DNA from: Zhengitettix transpicula
Taxonomy: Eukaryota; Arthropoda; Insecta; Orthoptera; Tetrigidae
Length of the DNA stretch: 64,000 nucleotides
Direction of reading: 5' to 3'
NCBI GenBank assembly: GCA_037074705.1
Contig: CM073590.1
Coordinates: 2,478,001 to 2,542,000, forward strand
In this document: one piece after another, positions 23,030 to 33,350 of the stretch
Position numbering within the stretch: position 1 is the stretch's first letter
How the letters are laid out: the number at the start of each line of letters is the position of its first letter
Position numbers and translations under genes: made by a program
Notes under the pieces: generated by a model
What the model saw: only the letters and a program-made list of their open reading frames with translations
The model's database searches: none
What the model was told of the DNA's origin: nothing

Positions 23030-23391
23030 GGAAGGCAATTAATTCTCTTCAGGGCACTCCCGCCGGTGAGCTCAGCAATGGAAAAATTTAATAATTGGGC
23101 GCCATATAATTTTTTTTTAATTTATCACAATCAGAAATTATCGTTTTAATTGATGATTAATATTTTAGCAGAACATAAAAATCTATTTAGATTTCAGAGT
23201 CATTCAATTTTTACCTTATTTTTTTCGCATTTTAACTTTAAATTACATTAACTCAAATCCTTTACAATTTTCCATATCCTCTCTCCAAAGATAATAACCT
23301 TTTTCAAAACAAAATTGCGTTGCTTGGCAGCCTGCCTTCCTCTTCTTCTTTTAATGTAATACTATAAACGCCTAAATAAATTACCACAATA
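23027..23391 (+). mobile_element. Possible short LTR-like unit
   Basis: Begins TGTGGAAGGCAATTAATTC, resembling the starts of units C and D (GAAGGCCATTAATTG). It ends near ATTACCACA, followed by ATATATAT. It is only 365 bases long and the family core is missing, so this is a tentative, internally deleted copy. Confidence 0.35.
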
Positions 23392-23864
23392 TATATTATC
23401 AAATATTGTATATCACGATTATAGGTTGCACGCATGCAATATTCGCACATTCCTTTAATTTTGTGTGCTGAAGAAGACGATCTGGCAACGCGTGAGAGCG
23501 CTCACCCCATCCGCCGACAGCAGCGCTAACGTCTGTTTGAAAGTGAACTGAATTCATATCAGCGGTCGTAAATCAGTGACATTAACATTTTATGGACGAA
23601 CTTATCGCTGAACTTGGCGCGATTTCTTGACAATTTGCGCACACAGGAATACTCTGAACTACTATGAAATAAATCTACCAAATGACAAGAAACTTTTTTT
23701 TGTAAGTAAAGAGCTGATTATACTGCGTAGACCAAGTATTTATTTATCCCAATTTTATATGAGATTCGAAAATGAATTAAACCCATCGGTTCTGCAAAAA
23801 CGCTCCAAATTTTATTACAATCCATAGTTTGAACTCCATGAGCAATAATTAAACAGTGTGTAAG
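23392..23864. other. Unassigned DNA
   Basis: Contains a moderately GC-rich patch (23470-23530, GATCTGGCAACGCGTGAGAGC) but no gene or repeat that I can name. The plus frame 23627-23827 has no known motif. Confidence 0.35.
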
Positions 23865-24178
23865 ACTACCCTTAAGGAAACAATATGAAGTTTTCCATGG
23901 CAGAAACTTCCACTCCGCAATACTTAAAAACGATCCTAAATTCCAGGTAACCTGCCACAATTCGATTTAGAAGGGATTCCCTATCAGGCACCAGAAGACG
24001 AATACACCAATGATTTTAAATGACCCACAAGTAGAAATCGATAGGATTCAAATCAGGTGAAGTCAAGCAATTGGGCCACCTCTACCTATCCATTGATCAG
24101 CAAACGTTCGATCCAAGTATCGTCGAGCCGTACAACTGAAGTGTGCAGGAGTGCCATCGTGCAAGAATTCTGTTAGGG
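23865..24178 (-). pseudogene. DUF4817-type transposase, catalytic part, inverted
   Basis: Read on the minus strand: FLHDGTPAHFSCTARRYLDR (from about 24177), TFADQWIGRGGPIA, then after a frameshift SPDLNPIDFYLW, with the third catalytic acidic context, and a degraded LVYSSPVP. This is the DDD/DDE catalytic region of the same transposase class as the relic at 8.1 kb, but a different, more diverged family member. Its natural C-terminus is not downstream on the minus strand; it lies next door on the plus strand (24180-24293). Confidence 0.75.
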
Positions 24179-24179
24179 T

Positions 24180-24293
24180 GTGAGAAAATACGCAGTACTC
24201 CTGGAATTTGGGATTGTGTTCGCAGGGCTATGACACATCGATGTGAGGCCTCCATTCAAGCAGAAGGTGGACATTTTTAACATCTTCTGTAAA
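24180..24293 (+). pseudogene. DUF4817-type transposase C-terminus, plus orientation
   Basis: On the plus strand: IWDCVRRAMTHRCEASIQAE from about 24210, then GGHF, a stop, HLL and a stop. This matches the family's canonical end (x-W-x-RVR-x-S..RCEACIQ-x-GGHFEHLL). It begins right where the minus-strand catalytic part begins, back to back. The simplest reading is one element whose catalytic segment was inverted, with a breakpoint near 24179. The inversion is inferred; both matches are seen. Confidence 0.75.
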
Positions 24294-24482
24294 GGAGAAG
24301 AAAAACGTTACGGTGAATGAAAACTGTTTTGAAAGCCATAATTCGGAAACCAAGCAATTCAGGTTACATGTTGTAATGATCTTTTTTTGCTGTCTAAATA
24401 CCTTAAATTATGGCCTACATTTTTAAACACTCTTTACATTTGTATGTGTGTTTCAGTATAACTCTGATCATCATAAATATAT

Positions 24483-25555
24483 ATGAAGGAGTTCTGAAAA
24501 GTTACCGACGAAACAAAGATACAAGACATTTTTTCTACAAATTTATGTTTATTTTTCTACATACTACCCCTGTAAGTCTACAGACTTCCTCCAGAGATAC
24601 TCACATCTCTTTAACCCGTCAAAATAGTACTCGGCTTCTTTCTCTACAAAATAATTTATAACGAAAATCTCTGTCCTCTGACAGTGAACAAAAGAAAAAG
24701 TCGCTTGGGGCTGGCTATATCTGGATTGTAACGAGGCTGGTCAAGCAGTTCAAACCGTATTCCACGGATTTTCGCCATGGAAACAGCTTAGTTGTGAAAC
24801 GGCACATTGTCTTGGTGAAACAATTTTTTTCTTGCAAATATAGACGTATTTCCGCAACTTCTGGCTTCATTCGATTAAGATAACTCCATGACTATTCCAG
24901 AAACACTTTCCAATGCAAAAAAAAAGAAAATGGAGACGATTCCCATTTCGCAGTCCTGTGTTTCGACTGAATATTTGTTTCTTGGGTATAATTGTGTATC
25001 CAAGTTTCATCTACAGTAATTAATCGGCGCCCAAACTCTGATCTATTGCAACTAATTAGCGCCACCAGAACGTAAATGCAACACTCAACGAGCCAACTGC
25101 TTTCTTTATGCCTAAATTATTATTCAATATGTGACATTATATCTCTATAACTTTAATTCAACACTTGTCTAGCACCATTTCGCGAACTTGAGCGATGTTA
25201 TCGTCAGTGGTTGCAATTTTTGGACGGCCCGAACGTTCACCGTCTCCAAAGCTGGTAAGGCAACGTTTAAATTCAGCTGTCCCAAAATTTCACGGTAGTA
25301 AACAAAGTCTCTCCTTAGACGGCTTTTATCTTTGACTTGCGTATTGCGTTTCAAAAACAAATATTTAATGACAGCTCGATACTCGATTTTTTCCATTTTC
25401 GCAAAAAGCCATAGACTCATTAAAACGATTGTCAAAGAACAACTGCTTGTCAAAATTACCTGAAATTTTAAGACATGTGTAAACCCATTCCCTAGCTTTG
25501 ACTAGCGCTGCCATCTTTTTGTTGAAGTTGAAAACTTTTCAGAACGCCCTCGTAT
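24483..25555 (-). mobile_element. Mariner element, near full length, inactive
   Basis: The length of about 1.07 kb is close to that of an intact mariner. The right end read inward is TACGAGGGCGTTCTGAAAAG and the left end is TATGAAGGAGTTCTGAAAAG; 19 of the first 22 positions agree, giving an imperfect terminal inverted repeat. TA, the mariner target dinucleotide, flanks both ends. The transposase relic inside is on the minus strand. The element is dead through frameshifts and stops. Confidence 0.85.
24560..25396 (-). pseudogene. Mariner (DD34D-type) transposase relic
   Basis: The ATG at 25396 begins MEKIEYRAVIKYLFLKRNTQ, the recognisable N-terminus of a mariner transposase. Then come ERSGRPKIATTDDNIAQVRE after a frameshift, VDETWIHNYTQETNIQS with the first catalytic Asp (25014-25000), LFHQDNVPFHN with the second Asp (about 24825-24795), and YNPDIAPSDFF-like sequence with the third, split by a frameshift. 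At least four frame breaks and an in-frame stop after PFHN make it non-functional. The first and second catalytic Asp residues are still visible. Confidence 0.85.
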
Positions 25556-25671
25556 ATGCTGAGCCGGCTCGACGATCGGACCTACTGTCCTGAATAATCG
25601 TGATCAGTTCCTGGAAAATTTTAGTATGTATTTTGTAATTGTATATTATTTTCATGAAACCGGTAATATTA

Positions 25672-26170
25672 TTTTTTTGGTGTAGACAGGCTATGTATAG
25701 GGTAATCCACATAGTGGCAACTCCCCTCTTATAGCATAGGAAAGGGATTTGAAAGGGGGGATGCGGAAGGGTGGAGGAAGGTAGACAAGGGTTACTTGGG
25801 CCCCCGGGCTATAGTTTAAGGATCCTACCCGGCATTCGCCTAAAAGTAATGCAGGACAAACCCTATAAAAACCTGCATCAGGAAGGTCGGGCATTTGGTA
25901 CTTGTCCCACGCCCTTCTGATGGCGGGAGAGGGGTTTGGGATCGCAGCTTACCCCTCGCCATGCCTTGGCCAGTTTAGGAGGCAGCTGGCCGACTATTCC
26001 AATAGGAATAGCGGACAACTCTTACCGTATGCCCAAGGTCTGTGACCCCGGAACATACACCTCTCAAAACAGACCGAGGTGCCTCAGCATGTGGGAACCT
26101 TAGTTCAAAAAACCAGAGAGTTGTGAAGGCATCCCCAAAGGTAGTCCCCGCCAGAGCTCTCTGGAGAACC
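25672..26170 (-). repeat. Family G, near full length copy
   Basis: This copy and the one at 2152 start with almost the same 60 bases after a T-run (GGTGTAGACAGGCTATGTAT), so they are close subfamily members. It ends with GGTAGTCCCCGCCAGAGC and CTCTCTGGAGAACC. On the sense (minus) strand the frame at 25691-25894 is open, but the same region is not open in other copies, so it is not a conserved protein. Confidence 0.8.
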
Positions 26171-27229
26171 GGTAATTATGTATATGGATATTATTAATGA
26201 ATTGATTTTTATATTGAACAATGAGTAATTTGCAAATAAGTTAATACCAATGAGATTCATCAATTATATGTTTAGTCAATTTTTTTATATTTTAATATTA
26301 GTTTTTTGTTACATGAATTGAATAATTAGCAATTTAATTTGGTTAATAAATGGTTTTGGCTTTATTTAAAAAATGAAAATGTATTTACGTATGGTTTGAA
26401 AATTTGGTGATGTTTGTAAAAAGTCTCGTAACCAGTTAAATCGGGACACGAACTCACGACCAAATTTTACTGTAAAGGGGCTGGACTTGCCGTGGTGTGC
26501 CAATCCGAAACGGCGTCAGAGATTTAGAATTTGTATAGTCTCTTCAGATTGGTTCCCCGACCCAAATTCAGTATAAAAACCCGGTTTAGGGCAATTTCGG
26601 AGAGTTTTTTGATAGATTTGAACGGGCACAATCTATGGAGATATGAGTCACAAAATTAATTTTACAGGAAGGGAACGAAGTGTTAATAATTGAGGTGTGA
26701 AAGTAGTATTACATACTCGGCGAGGCGCGGTCAACAGGAGAGTGTACATTGTTTCTTCGGTCTCCCTCGCCCAACATCCTAGACCTCACCAGGGTTGTCT
26801 GACGTCACAACAGGAAGAATTTGCATTACTCCTTCAGATGTGGGATTTTACCTAACATCAAACGAAGTACAGGTGGCGTTATCTTCCTCGCCTCGCCAAC
26901 GCTCGGGTCGGGGGCGGTTTCTTGGGCACGTGTCAAAGGGACACGAGGCGAGAGGCCAGGCCGCACGAGTGTTCCTTGCACACAATCGGCCTTGCTTGCT
27001 TGGTTATGTGTAATTTTGTGTTTATGAACGTAATTATTTTGGTGAAATTATAGTTTCTGAAATAAAGAGTGAGGCTGAATAAAATTTTCATAATGGAGTG
27101 GAAAAATTAATTTACTATGAAAATGAATCCTTTCTACAAATGAGACATTCGGAGGAAACATTAATTCCAAAATGAATAATAATACAAATGTTGGATAAAT
27201 AAATAAATATATGGCGTTGAGTCAAAAAA
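26171..27229. other. Unassigned DNA with a GC-rich patch
   Basis: AGTATAAAAACCCGG near 26570 looks like a TATA box. A GC-rich patch at 26700-27010 contains GGCGAGGCGCGG, TGACGTCA and CGCTCGGGTCGGGGGCGG. No coding motif was found in the two overlapping plus frames at 26795-27027. It could be a promoter or part of an unknown element. Confidence 0.3.
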
Positions 27230-27232
27230 TTA

Positions 27233-27706
27233 TGTTTATTAACAAAACATTAAATATACGACGACTTTTCATCCTCTTTTTAGTGCCTCTTTAGGTTTAA
27301 TAACTATGTATATAAACCACGCAAAACATTTAGAGTAAAATTTTTGCTGCGTTGCCTGTTGTATATAAATCACGCAAAAAAATTAGAGGATGGTTTTGAT
27401 GCTTGCCTATACATTTTTTGCGTGATTTACGTACAGAATTATTATGCCGATCTACTGTGATGTAGTGGTGTGACTACCTCGCTTCACATAGGTCTGAGGT
27501 TCGAATCCCGGCGAGGGCATGGATGTTGTGCGTGTTTGTTTCCATTGTGATAAACTCCACAAAATTAGTGACCCTACAGTGAATAGAAATAATATGCAAA
27601 AAAATCACTAATGACCTAGCTGTTGATGCGACCATAATATTAAATCTGAAGAGGTCCTAAAAAGAGGACGAAACGTCTTCGTATATTTGTTTTGTTAATA
27701 AACGCA
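27233..27706. mobile_element. Hairpin element with Penelope-like ends, carrying a SINE
   Basis: Two arms of about 65 bases form a long inverted repeat. The left arm is TGTTTATTAACAAAACAT..CATCCTCTTTTTAG (27233-27298). The right arm is its diverged reverse complement (27641-27706). The right arm contains a hammerhead-like core: CTGAAGA (27646), G, stem GTCCT/AGGAC, then GAAACGTC (27670). Inverted terminal repeats with such cores are a property of Penelope-like elements. The middle holds a SINE and short TATAAATCACGC repeats, with no coding remnant. Confidence 0.55.
27451..27645 (+). repeat. tRNA-derived SINE
   Basis: The A box TGATGTAGTGGT (27459-27470) and a perfect B box GGTTCGAATCC (27499-27509) show a tRNA head of about 70 bases. 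It is followed by GGCATGGATGTTGTGCGTG and a body that matches the decayed copy at 17.2 kb. The tail CTGTTGATGCGACCATAATA resembles the 3' end of the I-like LINE at 7.7 kb. It is not a tRNA gene: the acceptor stem does not close and the tRNA-unrelated body follows directly. Transcription by RNA polymerase III is inferred. Confidence 0.78.
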
Positions 27707-28239
27707 GTTTTCTTACTCAAGGCTTTATATTTATTTATTTACTTTATTATAAAAGTCAGAAATTTTTTCATCATTATTACAAATCGTATTCTAGATCGAT
27801 TAACTGATGTCCATCATCTCCTGGGCGTCCAAAGATTCTTAATATTTTTTATCGTAAATGTACACATATTTATAATTCGCATATGCTCAGAGGGCCGCTA
27901 TAGTGGTAGCATTGTTTCAATCCATTCACGTTGATGTAAGTACAAATGGCTCCTTGTACGAGACTTGCCGAGCATGTACAAGTCCAACTTTATTTGGAAC
28001 ATCTGCGAAATTCTCTCTGAGGGCCTCAACGAGCGCCTCGACGAGATTGTACAGCGGGCATTACATTGTCATCAGCACAGTGCATAGGAAGTTTAAAGTG
28101 CGTGTGCTAAACATGAGAGTACCGCCACCGCCGACAACTAGTTCAAACAGCTAATACGACAAATCGGTTGTCTTTCAACAACTCAGATCCTAAACCCTTA
28201 TCACTACCAGCGACTCAATAACAAGCTCACTTAAATTTT
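27707..28239. other. Unassigned DNA
   Basis: A minus frame and a plus frame (27903-28154) overlap here. A stretch reading EGLNERLDEIVQRALHCHQ on the plus strand looks helical and protein-like, but I cannot place it in a family. Confidence 0.3.
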
Positions 28240-28540
28240 AAAAGTTTGTCATAAATATTCTTTATTGGAGGCCCGATAGTCGGCCCTGAGATCCAGCCGT
28301 GGCATATCATCAAGTTTTTACCAACATGTAATATAATTTCAGTGATTATAATAATTTGATGTTAATAAATTAACTTTGTTGTATATTTTAAACTCTGAAC
28401 TTTTTAATTAAAATCCATTATTTAATTTTAATTTGCTTATTTTAATTATCATTTAATAGTAAATACTACATTTTGGCGTCTTCAACGTGTGGCACGTTTT
28501 AACTTAGAATAATTTCAATCATTTATCTTTAATTACTACA
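28240..28540 (+). mobile_element. LTR-like 3' fragment (subfamily P)
   Basis: Contains GAGGCCCGATAGTCGGCCCT, the subfamily core also found at 40.9 and 51.5 kb, then TTTTGGCGTCTTCAACGTGT (28473-28492), the primer-site-like motif. It ends ACTACA at 28540, followed by ATATAATATT. The 5' part is missing. Confidence 0.65.
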
Positions 28541-28864
28541 ATATAATATTGCCGTCTTTATATAATAGTTAATATTGAAAATTAAGTTTTAATTACAAGT
28601 TTTAATTACAACTAAAATAATAGACTTTTTAAATACTTTATTAAATTGATTGAATTTCAGTCCCGATTTGTTTTTAAACTCTGATAAGTTGGAATTCAAA
28701 AACTTTGGATTCATTTCACGTATTAAAATAATTTATTTGGTATGTCATAATCAATTAAATATCTTTGAATTCATTTTTCCTTTAAATCAGTCTTAGTTAT
28801 TTTATCTTATGTAATTATATATATATATAATTTAAATAATATAATTATAATATATATTATAATT

Positions 28865-30016
28865 TGTGGTAAATACAAATAAATTATTGTTTTTCAATTT
28901 TACAAAGAAAGCCACACGTTGAAGACGCCAATTTGTGGGACTCAATAATATATTATCAGTTGAGCCCAACTTTGGAACGTCAATTATGTAATAAATACAA
29001 ATATTAAAATGATCGGGTGTTTTAGTAAGAATCGAGATTTTAAAATAGACAAACAAATTAATTTATTAACACAGAAAAAATTGAATTTACACAAGTTATC
29101 AAATTAATTTTTACAACAGTTATTAAATGTTTTACAATAAAATTTTCTCTTTCTCAGGGTCGTTTACTGGGCCTTTAATAAAACAAATACTCGTTAGACA
29201 ATTTTTTACAATGTGATAAATAAAAAAAAACAAATACAATACCAACTTTAAATTCTAACCAAATTCGAAATCTGAAATCAGTCAATAATACCTTTACTTA
29301 TGAGTTTACAAATATAAATGTTATGAAATATTAACTTACTGTCTCTGGTAATCAAGGAACTTTGGCACTCTCGCCCACTCATACCCAATGCATTTGATAA
29401 CAGGCTAATTTTTTCCACGGACTCTAATTACAACTTTTAGTTTTGCAGAAGTGGATTTACTGTTAGTTTAAAAAATGTTATTCACTTGTTCAGAAGTTTT
29501 ATCAACTGCTAGACACATTTGTCTTGGCTCCCAAATCGAAGTGAATGGTTTTTTCGTCTGTCCGCAGCTAGATTTTGACGACGACTTAACTGTAGCTCAG
29601 CGCCTCACAGACTCTCCACGAAGACTCACTCTAAATGTTTAACATTTACTATCCACGTAGCTCTCTCACAGACTGAAACTTACGTCTGTCCACAGTCACC
29701 TCTCCACGACAACCTTACTATCACGACGACTCACGACGAACTCCTCGAACAATTTACTTATATTTATTTCGGCAACTTAACTCACCCCGATGGCCACGAG
29801 GACCACCACCGACGAATTCTACTGACTGTCTCTCCCTCTCACGACGACTCTTTTGCTATATTTCCTCGACTTTTGCACACCTCCCTCTAAGGCGCCATCT
29901 GCCCCCAATTATCCCAACATGGCATCATCCTTGGGTACAACCCGTGTGCCTTCGGCTGCTGACAATACGAGTCCAAATATTTGTTTATTAATTAATTATT
30001 TCCTTTTAATTACACC
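28865..30016 (-). mobile_element. LTR-like unit R1
   Basis: First of four same-orientation units. On the minus strand it has ACCAGAGACAGTAAGTTA, then AGGCCCAGTAAACGACCCTG (29172-29153) and TTGGCGTCTTCAACGTGTGG (28933-28914). The right edge is ATTACACC, then (AT)n. The left edge is blurred by AT-rich DNA, so the coordinate is approximate. Confidence 0.62.
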
Positions 30017-30029
30017 AATATATATATAT

Positions 30030-31012
30030 TGTAGTAAACAAATGAAGCCTTAATTAATTTAATTTTAATTTAAAGATTTTTAAAGAGTTTACCTCACGTT
30101 AAGCATCATTTATGTAATAATAAAATGGAAGGCTTTTATTAAATGAAAAGATCGAAATTAACAAACAAAATATTTATTTATTTTGTAGCAATAACTCAAA
30201 AACAATTACAATTTAAAATTTTAGATCTCAGGGTCTCTACTGGGTTTGATAATGGACACAACAAGTTGTTTTAAAAAAACTAATTAACACACAGTTTATA
30301 AATCATCCAGACAAAATGTCGATAGGAAGAAATTAAAAGAAAAGAAATTAACTCTGATTGACAATTAAAATAGAACGAAATCTGACTTCTATCCTTTAAT
30401 TACGTTTACATAAATCATTATTTTGTATTTTGTTACTCACATCTGTCCAGCTGGTTCCAGAATTCCTTTTTTGTTTTCGGAAGTACACTATTGCAAAATT
30501 TTTACACTGATTCTAATATCGGCTCACAGATTTTACACTCGTTAAGTCAACCTTGGTAGGCTCCCAGGAACTCGGATGATCCTCCTTTTTGTCAGCTATC
30601 TGGTGACCGCGTGCCTTGTATGAATCCTGTGATTCATAGATTTGCTAGTCTTTTTACCGCTTGGGACTTAAACTGAAACCAGTTCCTGGCTGGCTACAGA
30701 CGTACATTGCTTTTACTTAGCAATATTTACGATTTAAATGCTTCCGTGAATGTTTTCACTTTGTCTTAAACTCACAACTTTGTTTAATAATACATTAAAC
30801 ATCGGCTAGTCTCTGCTCTAGAATCATTTGTACCGTCCTCCGCAATGTGCCGTCACCAACTAAACTATCGTAGTCTCGAGTTTTAGCGCGCATACGCCAT
30901 TTTTGACTTTCCGACAAAGTAACAGAGCCCGCCTCCATTGTCGCTTTGGAAACTCCTGCCGCTACAATTAAATTTTATTAAATCCAATTAATGGCCTAAT
31001 TAATTGGCATTA
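30030..31012 (-). mobile_element. LTR-like unit R2
   Basis: Starts TGTAGTAAACAAATGAAGCC and ends near GGCATTA, followed by (AT)n. It holds the core in the form CTCAGGGTCTCTACTGGGTT (30227-30246) and a degraded primer-site-like motif near 30091 (CCTCACGTTAAGCATCA). It resembles the unit at 60.8-61.7 kb in its core and in the end sequence TTAATTGGCATTA. Confidence 0.62.
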
Positions 31013-31028
31013 ATATATATATATATAT

Positions 31029-32095
31029 TGTAATATTTACAAATGAAGAAAACTTAAATAGCAGTTAACCTCACGTTAAGGCACCAATTTGTAATGATTA
31101 CTAATTAATGAAAATTAAATAAACACTTTAATGCATCAATTTAAATTTGATTTAAATTTTAAATGAATGGATGCTTTAATAATAATTAAGATTTTTTAAA
31201 TAAACAAACAAATTGGTTTATTAATGCACAAATAGTTAAGTTTAGAAATGTTATCCCATGAATTTTAAAACAGTTACCACGTAATTATCTTTCAATTTAT
31301 ATTATTTTTTAGTGTTATACTATCAAAATTTACTCTCTCTCAGGGTGTTTACTGGGCCTTTAAATAAAGAAAATATTTGTTAACAATCGAATTTTCTATG
31401 AATCTATTATCGACTTTAATGTATTATTTACAAAGCAAACATAAAATGTTAACTTTAACTTATAAACGATTTTCGAAAACCGAAATCTGACGATAATTAC
31501 CTTTATCTAATTATTTACAAATATGAATTTAATGATATTGTAACTTACAGTTTCTGGATATCAGGGCACTTTGGCTCGTTCATTCACTTACAGACTCATT
31601 GCACTTTATAACAGGTCATTTTTTTAACACTGACTCTAATTATAACGGTTGGTTTGACAAAAGTTGATTCTTCGTTCGTTAAGGAAATGTAGTTCGATCG
31701 TTCTGAAGGCTGTTAAACGTCGTATGCAATTATTTGGTCTCCCAACATCGAAACAATCGTCTAATCTGAGAATAGTAAAGATTAGACTTCAGCATACAAA
31801 ATGCTTATCGACGCATATTTGGCTATTTCTTCGCAGACTGCAACTTATAACAAAACCGTTCTAATACCGGTATCTGGACCCTTTCTGACTTTTTATCCGT
31901 CCACAGCAATGTTTCTATAACAACTGCTTTCTGCTATATTTCGACGAAGACTGGCTACACCTTGCGTCCAGCGAACCAACAGCCTACAATACCTTAAACA
32001 TTATTGTTCTTTCTTGCGTGCAAGTTGTGTGTTTTCTGCCGCTAAATTCCAAATTTTATAATTATTAATTAATAATTGCCTTTTAATTACCACAG
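31029..32095 (-). mobile_element. LTR-like unit R3
   Basis: Starts TGTAATATTTACAAATGAAG. The minus-strand primer-site-like motif lies near 31071-31092 (CCTCACGTTAAGGCACCAAT on plus). The core CTCAGGGTGTTTACTGGGCC is at about 31339. The end is ATTACCACA, then only AGTATAT before the next unit. The plus frame 31664-31864 inside is not conserved in sister units. Confidence 0.65.
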
Positions 32096-32100
32096 TATAT

Positions 32101-33120
32101 TGTAATACTTATTAAAAGAACAATAATTAATATGATTTAGCCACACATTTGTGAAGTCAAAATGTATAAAATATAATGAAAACAATTTAAATGAAATTAC
32201 ATTAAAGTTAGCCCGCATTGAAATACTTTATTTTTAACTTTACATTGAAGGATATTAATAAATAAAATTATAATCAATCGAACAAACTCAATAATTTATT
32301 ATATTTAAAATAAATTCAAATTTACAACTAATTACTCAACGACCTTTTACAACAATTTTTTATACAACAAAAAAAATTCTTTTGAAGTCAGGGTCCTTTC
32401 TGGGCCTTTAAATAAAGAATATTTTACTCCCTTTTCAAACAATCAAATTACAAATTAATATTTACAAATTCAACAATAAAATCGAAATCTGCCGATTTTA
32501 TCTTTAATCTAACGTTTACATAAATAATTTAAATTAATTATAACTCACAGTTTTTCCTGGTACCTGGGCAAATGAATTCTTTCATCACAACACACTCTCA
32601 ATTTTTTTAAAAAAATAATAAACAGGCCATTCTTACACTGAATTTAGACTTCACTTTGGATTTACAATATTGGCGGCACCTCGTAGACGAACTATACCAC
32701 CAGTTATGCCAATTTCGCTGTGATACAGGAAATTCCTCCTGGTAGACTTTTAAAATTATTTGGCGTAACCTGTAACACTCAGAAATCTTTCTGAGGCACC
32801 GTCTGCATGAATGCTCTCCAACTTAACCTTTTCAGAATGTCTCGCTTATTTTATACGACCACTTTCTGTCGTTTCTGCTTGCCAGTTGAACTATTTAACT
32901 TTACTTTTTAATATTTGAAAACGTCTACCTAACTCGACCACTTTCTGTCGTTTTTGACCGCATACTAACTTCTTCCTCCGTCTCCGCGCGCCATGTCTAA
33001 CAATACCTTAGCTTGTTCCATTATCGTCCATTCTTGTGTGTCTCTATATCTCTTTGCCGATAACAATTCAAGTTCAACAGTTTATAATTATTAAATATTA
33101 ATTTCCCTTTAATTACTATA
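32101..33120 (-). mobile_element. LTR-like unit R4
   Basis: Starts TGTAATACTTATTAAAAGAA and ends TAATTACTATA, followed by ATATATAG. The core GTCAGGGTCCTTTCTGGGCC is near 32388. The conserved splice-donor-like block, ACTGTGAGTTATAATTAA on the minus strand, is near 32545. It is the last unit of the tandem run. Confidence 0.65.
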
Positions 33121-33237
33121 ATATATATAGTTATATTATATAATTAAGTTATGTAATTAGGTGACATTATGCAATTCATTTCATCGTTTTATATTTAATT
33201 TAAATTGATTGTGAATTTTTATTTTGTTTTATGTAGT

Positions 33238-33350
33238 CTTCTCGGGTCTCCAGCTCTTAGAAGTCCAGTAGATGGTGACGGTGGCAACTATTAAAACGTT
33301 GTACGACTTCAACGAGTTAACCGGGTTGAAAACCCGAGAAGCATAGATAA
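33238..33350 (+). repeat. Hairpin block with Penelope-like motif
   Basis: GATGGTGACGGTGGCAACTA then TTAAAACGTTGTACGAC resembles a degraded hammerhead-like terminus of Penelope-like elements. It is followed by a perfect hairpin CGGGTT-GAA-AACCCG at about 33322-33336. CTCGGGT at 33240 can also pair with ACCCGAG at about 33332-33338. Confidence 0.35.

Noticed and set aside
27451..27520. Functional tRNA gene
   Set aside because: A and B boxes are present but the acceptor stem does not close and a SINE body follows directly.
27903..28154. Protein-like frame as a transposase C-terminus
   Set aside because: A helical-looking stretch is visible but no family signature can be matched.
28865..33120. 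CRISPR-like array because of regular repeated units
   Set aside because: Units are about 1 kb, diverged and eukaryotic LTR-like; no short identical repeats with unique spacers.
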